Positions 62,901 through 64,000 of a DNA stretch of 64,000 nt are shown in pieces. The stretch's first letter is position 1; each line of letters begins with the position of its first letter. This DNA comes from an uncultured Lachnospiraceae bacterium. GTDB lineage: Bacteria; Bacillota; Clostridia; Lachnospirales; Lachnospiraceae. Both the position numbers and the translations under genes were made by a program. Location of the stretch: NCBI GenBank assembly GCA_910578335.1, contig CAJTPU010000005.1, positions 109,399 through 173,398 on the forward strand, in the 5' to 3' direction. Under the pieces are notes generated by a model. The model saw only the letters and a list, made by a program, of their open reading frames with translations, searched no databases and had not been told where the DNA came from.

Positions 62901-62922
62901 AGCCAAGCGGTTAGGCTTGGCT
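62901..62922 (-). terminator. Hairpin overlapping the stop of the 66-aa ORF
   Basis: AGCCAAGC and GCTTGGCT pair across the TAA stop. Only a short T-run follows on the minus strand, so termination may be weak and the recombinase may be read from upstream. Confidence 0.5.
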
Positions 62923-63111
62923 GCGGTTTTTCTGACGGTATTGCTTTTCTATTTCCTCGATACAGCGGCTATATTGCGAATGGGTCAAAAGCTCCCGTTT
63001 TTCCAAAGAAGCAAGTATTGACTTTTGAAGATGCAGATAAAACGCTGTGTATGCCTGTTCGGTAATTGGCGGAGCAGGCTCTCCGACATAAATAAACTCA
63101 CGACATTTCAA
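62911..63111 (-). CDS. Small mobile-element accessory protein (66 aa)
   Basis: The frame begins at a TTG just after an in-frame TGA, with GAGGTGG nine bases upstream. The product has EPAPPITEQAYTAFYLHLQK, SILASLEKRELLTHSQYSRC and IEEIEKQYRQKNR. Small proteins of this kind commonly precede serine recombinase genes in Firmicute elements. Its function is unknown to me; a directionality or regulatory role is possible. The odd TTG start leaves open that the 5' end is damaged. Confidence 0.65.
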   Translation of the reverse strand: MKCREFIYVGEPAPPITEQAYTAFYLHLQKSILASLEKRELLTHSQYSRCIEEIEKQYRQKNRSQA

Positions 63112-63140
63112 TCATCAACACCACCTCGCTATATTGCATG

Positions 63141-63171
63141 CTTATAGAAAGCTGCTTTTGCTTTCTATAAG
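63141..63171. repeat. Hairpin between toxin relic and 66-aa ORF
   Basis: CTTATAGAAAGC and GCTTTCTATAAG form a perfect 12-base-pair stem with a 7-base loop. No T-run follows. Confidence 0.7.
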
Positions 63172-63206
63172 ATATTCATTAGGGTTTGTACGATATAACA
63201 GAGAGG

Positions 63207-63569
63207 TTAGTCCTTTTTTGAAATGCCGATGCTGATAGCTAAAGCCTTATCTACCGACATCATTAAACGCCTGTCAAAAGTACCGATGTACTCTTGCAGG
63301 CGTTGTTTATCGAGCGTTCTGATTTGTTCAAGCAGTATGATAGAGTCTTTTTCAAGGCACTCTCAATCGTTCACGATGACATGAGTGGGTAAATTAGGCT
63401 TAGCGTGTTCCTTGCCCGTAATCGCCGCCACAATGACTGTAGTGCTGTGTTTGTTGCCTTTGTCGTTGGAGATAATAAGTACGGGTCTGTGCTTGCCGTC
63501 TTACTCCGAGCCGACAACGGGGTTTAATCTGGCGTAATAAATATCGCCACGCTTGATAGTCCTTTCCAT
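63207..63569 (-). pseudogene. MazF/PemK-type toxin gene with two in-frame stops
   Basis: Read through, the 120-codon frame gives [43 protein letters not shown] and KDSIILLEQIRTLDKQRLQE, a clear MazF/PemK ribonuclease. TAA at 63501-63503 (codon 23, where relatives have Gln or Arg after GSE) and TGA at 63363-63365 (codon 69) break it. A good ribosome site AGGAGG precedes the ATG. No antitoxin gene is visible upstream. Decay is recent, since the rest of the frame has no shift. Confidence 0.88.
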
Positions 63570-64000
63570 TATGTGTTTGACCTCCTATCTGAATTTAGGC
63601 AGGAGTTTCCTGCCTATGTAACCGCCAGATACAAGGAAGTATTTAAGGTCGGGAGAACATAAAACAAAGCTCTGTTTCCATAGACCGTCTTGTATCTGGC
63701 TTGATATGATAGGCGCATTTCTATGTTGTCCAAAGCCAGCAAAGCTGGCTTTACACCCACGAAACGCTATGGGAAGTCGCCAAACGGTCAGCAGTGAACT
63801 AACGCCACGGGAGTTTCACCCCAACTGTCGGTCTGACAGAGCCGCCCTCATTGCCTGCGGTGGATTGATTACCACTCGGACTGTGACTGGACGGGAGTAC
63901 CATTATTCTCTTTGTGGGTTATGGCGAAATCGGGAGCTGCCCGATATTTTGAGTCGGTAAGATAGGCTCACCACCTTTCTGTCGCTCGCTGCCATTCGGC
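63570..64000. other. Gene-free element DNA with two inverted repeats
   Basis: Upstream of the toxin relic lie TAGGCAGGA-GTT-TCCTGCCTA (63596-63616) and distant arms CCAGATACAAG/CTTGTATCTGG (63625-63635 and 63689-63699). A small hairpin AAAGCCAGC/GCTGGCTTT follows near 63734. No ORF with a ribosome site is convincing. It could be a structured leader or part of a gene cut by the window edge. Confidence 0.5.

Larger units (their letters stand above)
61115..64000. mobile_element. Integrated element interrupting cotJC (left part only)
   Basis: From the junction to the right window edge the DNA carries a large serine recombinase, a 66-aa accessory ORF and a toxin relic, with no housekeeping genes. 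The recombinase gene next to the attachment site is the usual layout of integrative elements and of intervening elements in sporulation genes. Size and type are unknown because the right end is not seen. Confidence 0.85.

Noticed and set aside
63706..63960. 84-aa plus-strand ORF in the element
   Set aside because: Composition is uneven, there is no clear ribosome site, and it lies over inverted repeats; not supported as a gene.

Overview
The window looks like chromosomal DNA of a spore-forming, anaerobic Firmicute, most likely a gut Lachnospiraceae. The evidence is strong AGGAGG-type ribosome sites, cotJ spore-coat genes, a monomeric [FeFe]-hydrogenase, FeoAB, PotABCD, a fungal/archaeal-type aspartate-semialdehyde dehydrogenase and a GH130 glycan locus. 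The family assignment is inference from gene content; no 16S gene is present.

Layout. 0-5 kb: the N-terminal part of a GGDEF-family protein with a degenerate active site, argH-asd, and a two-gene NitT/TauT-type ABC transporter with no binding protein nearby. 5-13 kb: a large zinc-ribbon/low-complexity/TPR membrane protein with a duplicated C-terminal domain, tRNA-Thr(CGU), an MscS channel, glycogen branching enzyme and a DUF1015 protein (possible SerK-like serine kinase). 12.5-18 kb: a cell-envelope stress unit made of an ECF sigma factor, a membrane anti-sigma candidate, a transglutaminase-like surface protein and a lipoprotein. 18-27 kb: amino-acid biosynthesis (serC-serA; leuB-ilvD-ilvB) with an L,D-transpeptidase at the end of the ilv unit. 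27-31 kb: tgt-yajC region with a VanY-like carboxypeptidase, then aroC. 31-42 kb: a nine-gene sugar operon (binding protein, two permeases, two lipoproteins, GH130 phosphorylase, a beta-propeller protein, a GH13 glucosidase and a LacI regulator) with a strong promoter and operator-like repeats. 42-48 kb: a small hypothetical gene, a lactonase-type beta-propeller and potABCD. 48-52 kb: a CheY plus CheX-domain pair, a Cys-Gly-Asp-Arg repeat protein, a DUF5662 protein and a GlgX-like GH13 protein whose catalytic residues are replaced. 52-60 kb: DUF1292, a UvrD-like helicase, gltX, hydrogenase and feoAB.

60.4-64 kb: cotJA-cotJB-cotJC, in which cotJC is cut after codon 62 by a mobile element that runs off the right edge. 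The element carries a large serine recombinase whose gene points at the junction and reads through it, so its last codons come from the antisense strand of the host cotJC. This has the layout of a skin-like intervening element in a sporulation gene and is the most interesting feature here. The visible cargo contains a small ORF and a MazF/PemK-like toxin relic with two in-frame stops.

Other points of interest are the catalytically degenerate GlgX-like and GGDEF-like proteins, a small dispersed palindromic element sitting at gene 3' ends in at least four places, and large inverted repeats near 26.8 and 52.5 kb.
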